Source: Cognatilysobacter xinjiangensis (lineage in GTDB: Bacteria > Pseudomonadota > Gammaproteobacteria > Xanthomonadales > Xanthomonadaceae). Taken from it: DNA of 64,000 nt. The notes under the pieces were generated by a model. It made no database searches. It was not told where the DNA came from and saw nothing but the letters and a program-made list of their open reading frames with translations. A program made the position numbers and the translations under genes. How positions within the stretch are numbered: the stretch's first letter is position 1; every line of letters begins with the position of its first letter. The stretch is from contig NZ_BMXY01000001.1 in the NCBI RefSeq assembly GCF_014651995.1, positions 1,116,001 through 1,180,000 on the forward strand. The letters run 5' to 3'. Positions 21,288 to 31,638 of the stretch are shown in pieces.

Positions 21288-22079
21288 TCAGGCGTCGAGG
21301 GCGGCCCGGAGCGGCGCGAGGAAATCGCGTGCCGCGGCGGCGGGGTCGGCGGCCTGGCCAATTGCGGCGACGAGCGCGCTGCCCACCACCACGCCATCGG
21401 CGTCCACCGCCATCGCCGCGGCACTCGCGGCGTCGCGGATGCCAAAGCCCGCCACCACCGGCACGTCGGTGCCTTCGCGGATCGAGCGCAGGCGCTCGCC
21501 GGCGGCGCCGGTGTCCAGGCGGTCGGCGCCGGTCACGCCGGCGAAGCTCACGTAGTACAGGTAGCCGCGCGCGAGACGACGCAGCATCTCGATGCGCGCT
21601 TCCGACGAGGTGGGCGATGCGAGCAGGATCAGGTCGACGCCTGCGGACTCGAACGCGTCCCGGAAATCGCGCGCCTCCTCCGGCGGCAGGTCGACCAGCA
21701 GGATGCCGTCGACGCCCGATTCCGCCGCCAGCCGCGCGAACGCAGCCGGGCCGCGGATCTCCACCGGGTTGAGATAGCCCATCAGGACGACGGGCGTATC
21801 TGCGTCGCGCTCGCGGAACGCCCGCACGCTGCGCATCACGTAGTCGACGCCGACGCCGCGGGCGAGCGCGCGCTCGGAGCTGCGCTGGATGGTCGGACCG
21901 TCGGCCATCGGGTCGGAGAACGGCACCCCGAGTTCGATGACGTCGGCGCCGGCCTCGACCAGCGCGTGCATCACCGGAACGGTGGCCTCCAGCGACGGAT
22001 CGCCGGCAGTCACGAAGGGAACGAGGGCCTTGCGGCCGGCGGCAGCGAGCTGCGCGAAACGCGTCTGGATGCGGGACAT
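21288..22079 (-). CDS. trpA: Tryptophan synthase alpha chain
   Basis: A 263-residue TIM-barrel subunit releasing indole from indole-3-glycerol phosphate. Catalytic Glu49 ([11 protein letters not shown]) and Asp60 are at exactly the positions numbered in the Salmonella enzyme, supporting the start at MSRIQTRF. That ATG has no clear Shine-Dalgarno. An in-frame ATG at 22181 would add 34 Arg/Asp-rich residues and sits 9 nt after trpB; I regard it as less likely. It is the last trp gene of the cluster. Confidence 0.96.
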   Translation of the reverse strand: MSRIQTRFAQLAAAGRKALVPFVTAGDPSLEATVPVMHALVEAGADVIELGVPFSDPMADGPTIQRSSERALARGVGVDYVMRSVRAFRERDADTPVVLMGYLNPVEIRGPAAFARLAAESGVDGILLVDLPPEEARDFRDAFESAGVDLILLASPTSSEARIEMLRRLARGYLYYVSFAGVTGADRLDTGAAGERLRSIREGTDVPVVAGFGIRDAASAAAMAVDADGVVVGSALVAAIGQAADPAAAARDFLAPLRAALDA

Positions 22080-22099
22080 GGAGGTTTGCGTCCGGTGGC

Positions 22100-22172
22100 G
22101 CACCTTCGTCGAAGGTGCCGAAAGGTCGTCGATGGCGTCAGCGCGGGCGTCGCCATCGCGGCGACGCCATCG
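22100..22172 (-). promoter_or_regulatory. Competing hairpins in the trpB-trpA intercistronic gap
   Basis: The 111-nt gap can form two exclusive helices: GGCGTCGCC (22146-22154) with GGCGACGCC (22160-22168), or CGATGGCGTC (22130-22139) with GACGCCATCG (22163-22172). A third 8-bp hairpin, GCACCTTC/GAAGGTGC (22100-22118), lies nearer trpA. None has a T tail, so they are not intrinsic terminators; a role in processing or translation is inference. Confidence 0.35.
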
Positions 22173-22190
22173 TCCCTCCATGGCCCGCCA

Positions 22191-23420
22191 TCAGAGCGAC
22201 AGCCCTTCGCGTGCGGCGATGGTGTGCACGTCCTTGTCGCCGCGCCCCGACAGGTTGCAGAGCACCAACGCGTCCTCCGGCAGCTCACGCGCGAGCTTGA
22301 TCGCCTGCGCGATCGCGTGGCTCGATTCGAGCGCCGGCAGGATGCCTTCGGTGCGCGCCAGCTGGTGGAACGCGGCGAGCGCTTCGTCGTCGGTGACGCC
22401 GACGTACTCCGCACGGCCGGTGTCCTTCAGGAACGCGTGCTCGGGGCCGACGCCCGGATAGTCGAGGCCGGCCGAGACCGAATGCGTCTCGATGATCTGG
22501 CCGTCGTCGTCGCAGATGACGTACGTGCGGTTGCCGTGCAGCACCCCCGGGCGGCCCGCGGCGAGCGACGCGGCATGTCGACCGGTGTCGATGCCGTCGC
22601 CCGCGGCCTCGGCACCCACGAGGCGCACGTCGCGATCATTGAGGAACGCGTGGAAGATGCCGATGGCATTGCTGCCGCCGCCGACGCAGGCGGTGACCGC
22701 GTCGGGCAGGCGGCCGTACTCGACGAGCATCTGCGCCCTCGCCTCGCGGCCCACGATCGCGTTGAAGTCGCGCACCATGCGCGGATACGGATCGGGGCCG
22801 GCGACGGTGCCGATGATGTAGAACGTGTCGCGCACGTTCGTCACCCAGTCGCGCATCGCTTCGTTGAGCGCGTCCTTGAGCGTCGCCGAGCCGCTGGTGA
22901 CGGGCACGACCGTCGCGCCCAGCAGCTTCATGCGGTAGACGTTGATCTTCTGACGCTCGATGTCGGTCGCGCCCATGTAGACCACGCACTCGAGGCCGAG
23001 CCGCGCGGCAACCGTCGCACTCGCCACGCCGTGCTGGCCCGCGCCGGTCTCCGCGATGATGCGCGTCTTGCCCATGCGGCTGGCGAGCAGCGCCTGGCCG
23101 ATGGTGTTGTTGATCTTGTGCGCGCCGGTGTGGTTCAGGTCCTCGCGCTTGAGGAGGATGCGCGCGCCGCCGACTTCGCGGCTGAGCCTTTCGGCGAAAT
23201 AGATCGGGCTCGGGCGGCCGACGTAGTGCGCAAGGTCGCGGTCGAAGGCGTCAACGAACGCGGGATCGATGCGCGCGGCGTCATAGGCGTCGGCCAGCTC
23301 CTGCAGCGGGCCCATGAGTGTCTCGGCGACGAAACGACCACCGAAGCGGCCGAAGTGGCCGTCGGCATCGGGAAAGGCGTTGTAGTCGTCGACCGTCGAC
23401 GACGGGACTGCATCGGGCAT
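22191..23420 (-). CDS. trpB: Tryptophan synthase beta chain
   Basis: A 409-residue PLP enzyme joining indole and serine to give tryptophan. The PLP Schiff-base lysine is K102 ([15 protein letters not shown]); the PLP-phosphate loop is [10 protein letters not shown]. The length is normal. It lies 45 nt after trpF and 111 nt before trpA, a wider gap than the tight trpB-trpA junction common elsewhere. Confidence 0.98.
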   Translation of the reverse strand: MPDAVPSSTVDDYNAFPDADGHFGRFGGRFVAETLMGPLQELADAYDAARIDPAFVDAFDRDLAHYVGRPSPIYFAERLSREVGGARILLKREDLNHTGAHKINNTIGQALLASRMGKTRIIAETGAGQHGVASATVAARLGLECVVYMGATDIERQKINVYRMKLLGATVVPVTSGSATLKDALNEAMRDWVTNVRDTFYIIGTVAGPDPYPRMVRDFNAIVGREARAQMLVEYGRLPDAVTACVGGGSNAIGIFHAFLNDRDVRLVGAEAAGDGIDTGRHAASLAAGRPGVLHGNRTYVICDDDGQIIETHSVSAGLDYPGVGPEHAFLKDTGRAEYVGVTDDEALAAFHQLARTEGILPALESSHAIAQAIKLARELPEDALVLCNLSGRGDKDVHTIAAREGLSL

Positions 23421-23465
23421 TCGAAGGCCTGCGGACCGCGTTCTGCGGCCCGCCAGTTTAGGCCA

Positions 23466-24137
23466 TCAGCAGGCGGCGGCGGTCGCGGCGTCGGTATGGC
23501 AGTCGGCCCGCCGCACCTCTTCCACGAAGCGGCGCATCTTGTCGCCGTCCTTGATGCCGGGCTCCACCTCGATGCCGCTGGAGACGTCCACGGCCCATGG
23601 CGTGGCGACGGTGACGGCCTCGAACGCGTTTTCCGGGGTCAGGCCGCCCGCGAGTGCATAGGGCTTCTGGAGATCCTTCGGGATGCGCGACCAGTCGAAG
23701 GTCTTGCCGCTGCCGCCACTTTCGCCGGCGCGGTGGCTGTCGAGCAGGAAGCCGGCAGCGCCGGGAAAGCGCAGCTGCAGGTAGTGCGGCGCCATGATCT
23801 CCTCGCCCATCGGCACCACCTTGAGGTACGGCAGTCCGAACGAACGGCAGAACGCGTCGTCCTCCGTACCGTGGAACTGCAGCAGGCTCGGGCGCACCTG
23901 GCGGACGACGTCGCGGACCTCGTCCAGCGAGTTGTCCTGGAACAGGGCGACGGCGTCGACCAGCGGCGCCAGCGCCTGGCGCATGGCGCGCGCCTCCTCC
24001 GGCGCGATGCGGCGCGGGCTCTTGTGGGCGAAGACGAAGCCGATGCCGTCGACGCCGAGCTCGCAGGCCAGGCGCACGTCGCCGGGACGGGTGAAGCCAC
24101 AGAACTTGATGCGGGTTCGGAAAAGCGTTCGGTTCAC
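23466..24137 (-). CDS. trpF: Phosphoribosylanthranilate isomerase
   Basis: A 223-residue TIM-barrel isomerase, third step from anthranilate in tryptophan synthesis. The catalytic Cys is C13 in [29 protein letters not shown] carries the catalytic Asp and phosphate loop. The start is taken as GTG (24137-24135), which overlaps the truA stop as GTGA; an upstream in-frame start would add nine residues lying inside truA. The truA-trpF junction is also found in Pseudomonas. Confidence 0.95.
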   Translation of the reverse strand: MNRTLFRTRIKFCGFTRPGDVRLACELGVDGIGFVFAHKSPRRIAPEEARAMRQALAPLVDAVALFQDNSLDEVRDVVRQVRPSLLQFHGTEDDAFCRSFGLPYLKVVPMGEEIMAPHYLQLRFPGAAGFLLDSHRAGESGGSGKTFDWSRIPKDLQKPYALAGGLTPENAFEAVTVATPWAVDVSSGIEVEPGIKDGDKMRRFVEEVRRADCHTDAATAAAC

Positions 24138-24967
24138 AGGGTGACCTCGGGAGGAAGGTGCCATTCCGCGGGATAGCGCGGACCCAGGAATACCAGCCCG
24201 GCCGACGGTGCGGTCGGCCCCGCGAGGGTACGGTCGCGGCCTTCCAGGACCGCGGCGATCCAGCCTTCCGGCCTTTCGCCACGGCCCACCATCAGCAGGC
24301 TGCCGACGATGTTGCGGACCTGGTGGTGCAGGAACGCATTGGCCTGCACCTCGACTTCCACGACCTCGCCGACGCGGCGGACGATGATCTCCTGCATGTC
24401 GCGCCGTGCGTGCGCGGCCTGGCAGTGCACGGTGCGGAAAGCGGAGAAATCGCGTTCGCCGAGCAGGGACTGTGCCGCGCGGTGCATCGCGGCGGCGTCA
24501 AGCGGGCGCCGCTCCCAGGCCGTCACCTGCCGCATGAGCGCGGGCCGCACGGGGCGGTTGAGGATGCGGTAGACGTAGCGCCGCGCACGGGCCGAGAAGC
24601 GGGCGTTGAAGTCCGCGGGCATCTCGCGGCACCAGAGCACGGCCACTTCGGGCGGCAGCTTAGACGTGGCGCCGAGCGTCCAGCCACGCGGATCGCGGCG
24701 CACCGGCGAGTCGAAGTGGGCGACCTGGCAGGCCGCGTGAACACCGGCATCGGTACGGCCGGCGCAGGTCAACTCAATAGACGTGCCGGCCACGAACGAC
24801 AGCGCGGCTTCCACCGTCGCCTGCACGGTGGGCAGCGGCGTCGGCTCGGGCTCCCCGTGCGCGGAAAGGCGCTGCCAGCCGCTGAAACAGGTGCCGTCGT
24901 ACTCGATGCCGATCGCGTACCGGGTGATGTCGCGGGCGTCCGGCGCGTCCGCCGGGACGTCGGTCAT
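24134..24967 (-). CDS. truA: tRNA pseudouridine(38-40) synthase
   Basis: A 277-residue pseudouridine synthase acting on the anticodon stem-loop of many tRNAs. The catalytic Asp is D73 in [10 protein letters not shown]; the C-terminal motif [20 protein letters not shown] is conserved. It is overlapped at both ends, by fimV (ATGA) upstream and trpF (GTGA) downstream, so the trio is probably one transcript. Confidence 0.97.
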   Translation of the reverse strand: MTDVPADAPDARDITRYAIGIEYDGTCFSGWQRLSAHGEPEPTPLPTVQATVEAALSFVAGTSIELTCAGRTDAGVHAACQVAHFDSPVRRDPRGWTLGATSKLPPEVAVLWCREMPADFNARFSARARRYVYRILNRPVRPALMRQVTAWERRPLDAAAMHRAAQSLLGERDFSAFRTVHCQAAHARRDMQEIIVRRVGEVVEVEVQANAFLHHQVRNIVGSLLMVGRGERPEGWIAAVLEGRDRTLAGPTAPSAGLVFLGPRYPAEWHLPPEVTL

Positions 24968-26640
24968 CCGATGTCCCGCAGCATCTTTACCGCGACGCCG
25001 CGTGCCGTGGCGTCACCGGTCTCGGCCACCTCGCCGAGCAGGCGTCGCGCATTATCGGTGTCGCCGAGGTCGAGATAGGCCTGCGCGAGCTCCAGCCGCT
25101 CGACATTGGCCGCGTCGGCCTGCGAGGGGTCCGGGTCGGCGACGACGGCGGCGGCTTCGTCGACGGGCCGGACCGTTTCGACGACGGCCGGGGTGCGTGC
25201 GGTGCGGCCAGCGCCGCGCCCCCAGGAGGGCACCGCCTCGGCGACCTCATCGCCCGCGAAGGCGGCCGCCGGCATAGGCTCCGCCGCGGGCTCGAACGCA
25301 TCGGCGACGGACGCACGCGACTCGGTCGGCGGCGCGCGGAACACCGGCGCCCGCGAGGCGCGACGACGGTTCCATGCGGCCGCCAGCAGGCCGAGCATCA
25401 CCAGCACGCCGCCGGCGACCCACGGCAGCGTCGACGAGGACTCGGTGCTGGGCGCGGGTGCGGGCTGCGCCGCCGGGCGCTGCTGCGCGGTGTGCAGCTG
25501 CGAGTTCTGCATCGCGATCAGCTTCTGCTGGTCGGCCTGCAGCTTCTCGAGCTCGGCCACGCGGCTCTTTAGTTCCTGCACTTCGGCGTCGCGCGCGGCG
25601 AGCGTTTCCTTGGTCTGCACGAGTTCCTGTCGAAGCATTTCCCCCTCGCCTCCGGCCGCGATGCCGGACTGGGTGCCGCCGCGGGCCTGACGGCCTGCCC
25701 CCGGCGGAACGATTTCGAGCCGGCCTTCCGGCGGTGTCACGGCCGGCGCGGACGGCGACGCGGGCACGGCGGACGCCGCGGCCGGTGCCTGCGGCTGCGA
25801 GCGCGCCTGACGCCACTGCTGCGCATGGGCGCGAACGAGATCGGCGGCCTCCCGGGCTTCCACCGCCTGCAACTCGGTGGCCGCCGGGACGCGCAGCACG
25901 CTGCCGCCGCGCAGGCGGTTGAGATCGCCCGCGATGAATGCCGCGGGATTCGCGCGCAGCAGGCCGACCATGGTCTGGTCGACCGTCACGCCCTCCGGCG
26001 CGAGGCGCGCGGCGATGCGCGAGGCGCTGTCACCAGCGCGCACCGTGTATTCGTCGGCGGCCTGCGACGCGCGCTGCGTGGGCGCCGTCGCCACCGGCTG
26101 CGTTGCCGGCGCCGGCACCTGCGGGCGCGGCCTTGCCGGCGTCGGTGCAGGCGCCTGCGCGACCGGCTGCGCCGGCCGCTCGATCACCGGCGCCGCGTCG
26201 ACCTCGGGCGCCTGCACGGGCGCCGCCGGCACCGCGGCGACCGAGCCGGGGCGATCCACCGCCGCCGTGTACTCGCGCACGAGGCGCCCCTGCCCCCAGT
26301 CGACCTCGATCAGGAAGTTCAGCAGCGGCTGCGTTACCGGCTGCACGGATGTGATTCGGATGACCGGCCGGCCCTGCGCGTCGGTGCCGATGGTGAAGCG
26401 CAGGTCGGCGACGATGCCCATCGGCGGCTCGAGGCCGATGCGGGTGAAGGTCTCGGGCGATGCCAGCGCGGCGTCGAGATCGACCAGCTCGGTCGGATCG
26501 TTGCTGATGACCGGGATCTCGGCGAGCAGCGGCTCGCCGAGGCCCGACTTCACCTGGATCTGGCCAAGCCCGAGCGCGTGCACGGAGCCGCTCGCCAGCG
26601 CGAGTGCCAGCAGGCAGGCGGATCGCAACATTGACCTCAC
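24964..26640 (-). CDS. fimV: FimV-like pilus/polarity protein, short form
   Basis: A 558-residue protein of the FimV family, which organises type IV pilus and polar functions in Pseudomonas. Order: signal sequence ending near HA-LGLG, FimV N-terminal domain ([20 protein letters not shown]), a Pro/Ala-rich linker, a LysM-like motif ([16 protein letters not shown], about 197-255), a coiled coil (about 330-380), a transmembrane helix ([19 protein letters not shown]), and the FimV C-terminal TPR-like motif ([20 protein letters not shown]). Pseudomonas FimV is about 900 residues; the acidic cytoplasmic part is much shorter here. The start is GTG at 26640 behind GGGGGA; an ATG three codons on is the alternative. 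Confidence 0.88.
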   Translation of the reverse strand: MRSMLRSACLLALALASGSVHALGLGQIQVKSGLGEPLLAEIPVISNDPTELVDLDAALASPETFTRIGLEPPMGIVADLRFTIGTDAQGRPVIRITSVQPVTQPLLNFLIEVDWGQGRLVREYTAAVDRPGSVAAVPAAPVQAPEVDAAPVIERPAQPVAQAPAPTPARPRPQVPAPATQPVATAPTQRASQAADEYTVRAGDSASRIAARLAPEGVTVDQTMVGLLRANPAAFIAGDLNRLRGGSVLRVPAATELQAVEAREAADLVRAHAQQWRQARSQPQAPAAASAVPASPSAPAVTPPEGRLEIVPPGAGRQARGGTQSGIAAGGEGEMLRQELVQTKETLAARDAEVQELKSRVAELEKLQADQQKLIAMQNSQLHTAQQRPAAQPAPAPSTESSSTLPWVAGGVLVMLGLLAAAWNRRRASRAPVFRAPPTESRASVADAFEPAAEPMPAAAFAGDEVAEAVPSWGRGAGRTARTPAVVETVRPVDEAAAVVADPDPSQADAANVERLELAQAYLDLGDTDNARRLLGEVAETGDATARGVAVKMLRDIG

Positions 26641-26722
26641 GCGTATATCCCCCGTCGTTCGGCGCCGACTCTAACAGGCCGGCGCCGCGCGCGACGAGCG
26701 TCGCAGCGCCGCGCCGTCTCCC

Positions 26723-27736
26723 TCATTCGGCGATGACGAGCTCGGCGAGCTGCACCGCGTTGAGCGCCGCGCCCTTGCGGATGTTGTCGGCGACGATCCA
26801 AAGGTCGAGCCCGCGCGGATGCGAGATGTCCTCGCGGATTCGACCGACGTAGACCGGATCGTTGCCCGAGGCATGCGTCACCGGCGTGGGATAGCCGCCG
26901 CCCGTGCGCTCGTCGACGACCTCGACGCCGGGCGCCGACGCGAGCAGCTCGCGTGCACGCGCCGCGTCGATCTTCTCCCGCGTCTCGATGTGCACCGCCT
27001 CCGAATGGCCGTAGAACACCGGCACGCGCACCACGGTCGGGTTCACCTGGATGCTGTCGTCGCCGAGGATCTTGCGCGTCTCCCAGACCAGCTTCATCTC
27101 CTCGCTGGTGTAGCCGTTGTCCTGGAAGTCACCGCCGTGCGGGATCACGTTGAAGGCGATCTGCACCGGATAGACCTCGGGCTTCGGGTCCTGGAAGTTC
27201 AGGAGCGCCGCGGTCTGGCGGCCGAGTTCCTCCAGCGCGCGCCGGCCCGTGCCCGAGACCGACTGGTAGGTCGCCACGTTGATGCGCTCGATGCCGACCG
27301 CGCGATGGATTGGCGCGAGTGCGGTGAGCATCTGCATGGTCGAGCAGTTCGGATTGGCGACGATGCCTCGCGGACGGTTGCGCAGCGCCTCGGGGTTCAC
27401 TTCCGACACCACCAGCGGCACGTCGTCGTCGTAGCGGAAGGCCGACGAATTGTCGATGACGACCGCGCCGGCCGCGGCGAACTTCGGCGCGTATTCCTTC
27501 GACACGTCGCCGCCGGCGGAGAACAGCGCGATGTCGATGCCGGCGGGATCGAAGGTCGCGAGATCCTCGACGACGATCTTCCGCGCGCCGTACTCGACCT
27601 TTTCGCCGGCCGAGCGCGCGCTCGCGAGCAGGTGCAGCTCGCGGATCGGGAACTCGCGCTCGGCGAGCACCTTGAGCATGGTTTCGCCGACGGCGCCGGT
27701 GGCGCCCACGATGGCGACGTTCACGGGATTCTTCAT
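26723..27736 (-). CDS. asd: Aspartate-semialdehyde dehydrogenase
   Basis: A 337-residue NADP-dependent enzyme making aspartate semialdehyde, precursor of lysine, diaminopimelate, methionine and threonine. The N-terminal nucleotide loop is VGATGAVGETML; the catalytic Cys is C131 (GIVANPNCSTMQM); the catalytic His lies in RVPVFYGHSEAVHIET. It is upstream of fimV-truA-trpF, the order known from Pseudomonas. Confidence 0.97.
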   Translation of the reverse strand: MKNPVNVAIVGATGAVGETMLKVLAEREFPIRELHLLASARSAGEKVEYGARKIVVEDLATFDPAGIDIALFSAGGDVSKEYAPKFAAAGAVVIDNSSAFRYDDDVPLVVSEVNPEALRNRPRGIVANPNCSTMQMLTALAPIHRAVGIERINVATYQSVSGTGRRALEELGRQTAALLNFQDPKPEVYPVQIAFNVIPHGGDFQDNGYTSEEMKLVWETRKILGDDSIQVNPTVVRVPVFYGHSEAVHIETREKIDAARARELLASAPGVEVVDERTGGGYPTPVTHASGNDPVYVGRIREDISHPRGLDLWIVADNIRKGAALNAVQLAELVIAE

Positions 27737-27869
27737 GGTCTGCGTTTCTCTCTGGATCGTCGCGCCGGCCGCTTCGGCACGCGGGCGACGATGGGGTGTG
27801 CGGGGATGGAAGACAAGCGACGCGGCGCAGGCGGGCGGCGCGCCGGAACGCGCGCGCGACGACTGGCCG

Positions 27870-28964
27870 CTATCGTTTCGTCGCGACGTCGCCGCACTGC
27901 GCGCGATGGCGCAGCGCCTGGTCCATCAGCACGAGCGCGACCATCGCCTCGCAGATCGGCGTGGCGCGGATGCCGACGCAGGGATCGTGGCGGCCCGTGG
28001 TGACCACGTCGACCACGTTGCCGTCGACATCGAGCCCTTCGACCGGCAGGCGCAGGCTCGAGGTCGGCTTGAACGCGACCGAGCAACGCAGCGCCTGGCC
28101 GGTGCTGATGCCGCCGAGCACGCCGCCGGCATGGTTGCTGTCGAAGGCCGGGCGGCCGTCGGCGCCGGGGCGCATCACGTCCCGGTGCCGCGAGCCGGCC
28201 ATCGGTACCGTATCGAATCCGTCGCCGATCTCGACGCCCTTCACCGCGTTGATGCTCATCAGCGCAGAAGCCAGTTCGGCGTCGAGCTTGCCGTACACCG
28301 GCTCGCCCCAGCCCGCCGGCAGGCCGGTCGCGACGACGTCGACACGCGCGCCGACCGAATCGCCGGACTTCCGTAGCGCGTCCATGTAGGCCTCAAGCTC
28401 GGGCACCTGCGCGGCATCGGGCCAGAAGAACGGGTTGGATTCGACGTCTGCCCAGTCCGGCATTTCCGGACGGGAGGAGCGGATCTCCCCGAGCTGCGAC
28501 AGGAAGCCGCGCACCTCGACGCCGAACGCCTGCGCGAGCCACTTCTTGGCGATGACGCCGGCGGCGACGCGCATCGTCGTCTCGCGCGCGCTGGAGCGAC
28601 CGCCGCCGCGGGGGTCGCGGACGCCGTACTTCGCCCAGTAGGTGTAGTCGGCATGGCCCGGGCGGAACTGGGACGCGATCGCCGAGTAGTCCTTGCTGCG
28701 CGCGTCGGTATTGCGGATCAGCAGCGCGATCGGCGTCCCGGTGGTCACGCCCTCGTACACGCCGCTGAGGATCTCGACCTCGTCGGCCTCGCGGCGCTGC
28801 GAGGTGTGGCGGCTGCGACCGGTCGCGCGACGCTCGAGGTCATGCGCGAAGTCCTCGGCCGCGATCGACAGGCCCGGCGGGCAGCCGTCGACCACGCAGC
28901 CGATGGCCGGCCCGTGGCTCTCGCCGAAGGTCGTGACGCGCAGGAAGTGGCCGAAGGTGTTCAA
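27870..28964 (-). CDS. aroC: Chorismate synthase
   Basis: A 364-residue enzyme removing phosphate from EPSP to give chorismate, using reduced FMN. Signatures are [19 protein letters not shown], the Arg/Ser stretch [20 protein letters not shown] and [10 protein letters not shown]. The start codon is TTG (28964-28962), giving N-terminus M-N-T-F-G-H; no upstream ATG or GTG exists in frame. It follows prmB, as in E. coli. Confidence 0.96.
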   Translation of the reverse strand: MNTFGHFLRVTTFGESHGPAIGCVVDGCPPGLSIAAEDFAHDLERRATGRSRHTSQRREADEVEILSGVYEGVTTGTPIALLIRNTDARSKDYSAIASQFRPGHADYTYWAKYGVRDPRGGGRSSARETTMRVAAGVIAKKWLAQAFGVEVRGFLSQLGEIRSSRPEMPDWADVESNPFFWPDAAQVPELEAYMDALRKSGDSVGARVDVVATGLPAGWGEPVYGKLDAELASALMSINAVKGVEIGDGFDTVPMAGSRHRDVMRPGADGRPAFDSNHAGGVLGGISTGQALRCSVAFKPTSSLRLPVEGLDVDGNVVDVVTTGRHDPCVGIRATPICEAMVALVLMDQALRHRAQCGDVATKR

Positions 28965-29060
28965 GGCGGGCGGGCTCGATGGGCTGCTGCTCAGTCTCGC
29001 ACTGCGGCGGTGCCGTACCGCAGCGGGTTCGCGGCGCGACGGGCGCGCCGCACCGACGCC

Positions 29061-29999
29061 TCAGCGTTTCGCGCGCGCGTCGGCCAGCTCGCGGATGCGC
29101 CCGGCGTGCTCGACGAGGTCGGCGCGCTCGGCCACGAAGATGCCCATCTGGCCGACCTTGAACTCCACCCAGGCCAGCGGCAGCTCCGGCAGCAGCGCGG
29201 TCAGCGCGCGCTCGGCCTCGCCCACCTCGCAGATCAGCACGCCGTCCTCGCTCAGGTGCTCGGGCGCGTCACGCAGGATGCGCAGCGCGAGGTCCAGGCC
29301 GTCGTCGCCTGCGCGCAGGCCCAGCTCGGGCTCGTAGGAGTACTCGCGCGGCAGCGCATCCGTCTCGTCGTTGGTCACGTACGGCGGATTGGTGACGATG
29401 AGGTCGAACACCTCGCCCTGCAGGCCGTCGAACAGGTCCGACTTCACGAAGGAGACGTTCGGCACCTGCAGGCGCTCCTTGTTCTCCTCGGCAAGCGTCA
29501 GCGCGTCGTCGCTGATGTCGATGCCGACCACCTCCCAGTTCGGGTGGTAGTGCGCAGTGGCGATCGCGATGCAGCCCGAGCCCGTGCACAGGTCGAGCGC
29601 TCGCCCGACGTGCCGCTCGCCCAACCACGGCTCGAAGCCGGTGGTGATCAGCTCGGCGATGGGCGAGCGCGGCACCAGCGCGCGGCCGTCCGACTTGAAG
29701 CTCAGGCCGGCAAACCAGGCCTCACCGGTCAGGTAGGCCGCAGGCACGCGTTCCTCGATACGGCGCCGGAACAGCTCCAGCACGCGGCGCATCTCCTCCT
29801 CGGTGACGCGCGAGGCCCCGTACACCGGGCTGAGGTCGTGCGGCATGTGCAGGGCGTGCAGGACGAGCTGGGTGGCCTCGTCGAGCGCGTTGTCGTAACT
29901 GTGGCCGAAGGTCAGGCCGGAGGCATTGAACAACGAGCCGCCGTAGCGGATCAGGTCGATGATCGAAGCCTGCTGGAAGGTCGGGAGACCGGCGTCCAT
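29061..29999 (-). CDS. prmB: 50S ribosomal protein L3 N(5)-glutamine methyltransferase
   Basis: A 312-residue SAM-dependent methyltransferase modifying a glutamine of ribosomal protein L3. The SAM-binding motif is ALDLCTGSGCIAIATA and the catalytic NPPY is in LIVTNPPYVTNDE. The N-terminus (ASIIDLIRYGGSLFNASGLTFGHS) is PrmB-like rather than PrmC-like, and the aroC neighbour supports PrmB. The end of the gene is separated from aroC by 96 nt. Confidence 0.94.
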   Translation of the reverse strand: MDAGLPTFQQASIIDLIRYGGSLFNASGLTFGHSYDNALDEATQLVLHALHMPHDLSPVYGASRVTEEEMRRVLELFRRRIEERVPAAYLTGEAWFAGLSFKSDGRALVPRSPIAELITTGFEPWLGERHVGRALDLCTGSGCIAIATAHYHPNWEVVGIDISDDALTLAEENKERLQVPNVSFVKSDLFDGLQGEVFDLIVTNPPYVTNDETDALPREYSYEPELGLRAGDDGLDLALRILRDAPEHLSEDGVLICEVGEAERALTALLPELPLAWVEFKVGQMGIFVAERADLVEHAGRIRELADARAKR

Positions 30000-30027
30000 T
30001 GACGTCGCACGCGCAGAAAGGCCGGCG

Positions 30028-30033
30028 ATTATA
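30028..30033 (-). promoter_or_regulatory. Candidate -10 element of prmB
   Basis: A perfect TATAAT on the minus strand, 28 nt upstream of the prmB ATG, unusual in such GC-rich DNA. No good -35 is seen at 16-18 bp. The divergent SCO1 gene has TATCAT at 30046-30051 on the plus strand. Confidence 0.4.
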
Positions 30034-30078
30034 GCGGGCGGCCGTTATCATCGCCGTCCCGTCGTGCCAGGAGCCGCC

Positions 30079-30717
30079 ATGTTCAACCGGACCACGCTGC
30101 TCGTCCTCGCCGCCGCGCTCGCCGCGGGCCTCGGCCTGGTCGTCGCGAGGCTGTTCTTCGGGCCGACCGTGGCACTGCCGACCACCAAGGCGGTGCACCT
30201 CATCGACCCGCCGCGCCGCGTGGCGCCGTTCACGCTGCGCCAGTCCGACGGTACCCAGCTGGTGCCGGGCGAGCTCCGCGGCCATTGGACCGTCGTGTTC
30301 CTGGGCTTCACCCACTGCCCGGACGTCTGCCCGACCACGCTCGGCGAGCTGTCGAAGGCGCAGAAGCAGTGGGAGTCGCTGCCGGAATCGAGGCGTCCGC
30401 GCGTGCTGTTCGTGTCGGTCGACCCCGAGCGCGACACGCCCGACCGCGTCGGCGAATACGCGCACGCCTTCCATCGCGACACGCTCGCCGCGACGGCGGA
30501 CGTGCCGACGCTGGAGCGGTTCGTGGGCTCGATCGGGCTGGTGTTCGCGAAGGTGCCTTCGCACGACGAGGCGGCGCCCGATGCCTACAGCATCGAGCAC
30601 AGCGGGGCGCTGGTGATGCTCGACCCGCAGGCCCGCATGGCCGGCCTGGTGCAGCCGCCGTTCGACGCGCTGGCCATCGCCGACGACCTCACCCACCTGA
30701 CGAAGACGCAGCGATGA
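30079..30717 (+). CDS. SCO1/SenC family copper chaperone
   Basis: A 212-residue thioredoxin-fold protein that delivers copper to the CuA site of cytochrome c oxidase or acts in redox homeostasis. The N-terminal membrane anchor is about residues 5-24. The copper ligands are C80 and C84 ([14 protein letters not shown]) and H174 ([11 protein letters not shown]). It faces the periplasm (inference from the anchor). Its stop overlaps the psd start as ATGA. No cytochrome oxidase gene is in the window. Confidence 0.92.
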   Translation: MFNRTTLLVLAAALAAGLGLVVARLFFGPTVALPTTKAVHLIDPPRRVAPFTLRQSDGTQLVPGELRGHWTVVFLGFTHCPDVCPTTLGELSKAQKQWESLPESRRPRVLFVSVDPERDTPDRVGEYAHAFHRDTLAATADVPTLERFVGSIGLVFAKVPSHDEAAPDAYSIEHSGALVMLDPQARMAGLVQPPFDALAIADDLTHLTKTQR

Positions 30718-31565
30718 GCCTGGTCACGCGCCTCACCTACGCCCTGCCCCATCGCTTCCTGTCGTCGCTGGCGCGCTCGCTCGCCTATTCGAAGCACCCG
30801 CGCGTCAGCCGCTGGCTGATCGACACGGTGACGCGGAAGTTCGGCGTCGACCTCGAGGAAGCCGCCAACGCCGACCCGCGCTCGTACGACTCGTTCAATG
30901 CGTTCTTCACCCGATCGCTGAAACCCGGCGCGCGCCAGCCGCATGCGGACGCCGCGTCGATCCTGATGCCCGCCGACGGCCGCATCAGCCAGTGCGGCCC
31001 GGTCCGCGACGGCGAGATCTTCCAGGCCAAGGGCCGCTCGTTCACGGCCGCGGAGCTGCTCGGCAGCGAGGCTGACGCGCGGCCGTTCGCCAACGGCCTG
31101 TTCGCGACCGTTTACCTCTCGCCCAAGGACTACCATCGCGTCCACATGCCGTGGACCGGCACGCTGCGCCGCACCGTGCACGTGCCCGGCCGCCTCTTCA
31201 GCGTGGGCCCGAACGCGGTGCGCCTGGTGCCGCGGCTGTTCGCGCGCAACGAGCGCCTCGTCTGCCATTTCGACACCGACTTCGGGCCGATGGTGCTGGT
31301 GATGGTCGGCGCCTTGCTGGTGTCGGGCGTGGAAACGGTCTGGAGCGGTGTCGAGATCCCGCAGTACGGCGACCGCATCACCGAGAAGACCTACGAAACC
31401 GGCATCACGCTTGAGCGCTTCGCGGAGATGGCGCGCTTCAACTACGGCTCGACCGTCATCGTGCTGCTGCCGCCGGGCGTGGCGGAGCTCGATCCTTCGC
31501 TCGGCGCGGAATCGCCGGTGCGGCTGGGGGAGCGTCTGGCGCGCAGGATCGACGGCGCGGGCTGA
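30714..31565 (+). CDS. psd: Phosphatidylserine decarboxylase proenzyme
   Basis: A 283-residue inner-membrane enzyme making phosphatidylethanolamine. The proenzyme self-cleaves to form a pyruvoyl group; the site here is G245-S246 in [12 protein letters not shown], with the catalytic D88 (MPADGR) and H144 (YHRVHMP) also present. The ATG overlaps the SCO1/SenC stop, suggesting one transcript that ends at the terminator just downstream. Confidence 0.96.
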   Translation: MSLVTRLTYALPHRFLSSLARSLAYSKHPRVSRWLIDTVTRKFGVDLEEAANADPRSYDSFNAFFTRSLKPGARQPHADAASILMPADGRISQCGPVRDGEIFQAKGRSFTAAELLGSEADARPFANGLFATVYLSPKDYHRVHMPWTGTLRRTVHVPGRLFSVGPNAVRLVPRLFARNERLVCHFDTDFGPMVLVMVGALLVSGVETVWSGVEIPQYGDRITEKTYETGITLERFAEMARFNYGSTVIVLLPPGVAELDPSLGAESPVRLGERLARRIDGAG

Positions 31566-31592
31566 GCGGGGACATCGCACGGCGCAAGAAAG

Positions 31593-31617
31593 AAGGGCCG
31601 CATCGAGCGGCCCTTTT
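31593..31617. terminator. Bidirectional terminator after psd and the transglycosylase
   Basis: A perfect 9-bp stem AAGGGCCGC/GCGGCCCTT with a 5-nt loop, followed on the plus strand by TTTCC and on the minus strand by TCTTTCTT. It lies between two convergent genes. Confidence 0.85.
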
Positions 31618-31638
31618 CCGTTGCGACGTCCGTGGGGC

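Noticed and set aside
22080-22181. A 34-residue N-terminal extension of trpA from the ATG at 22181
   Set aside because: It is Arg/Asp-rich and unlike any TrpA. With the start at 22079 the catalytic Glu and Asp fall at 49 and 60, as in the reference enzyme. Kept as a minor alternative.
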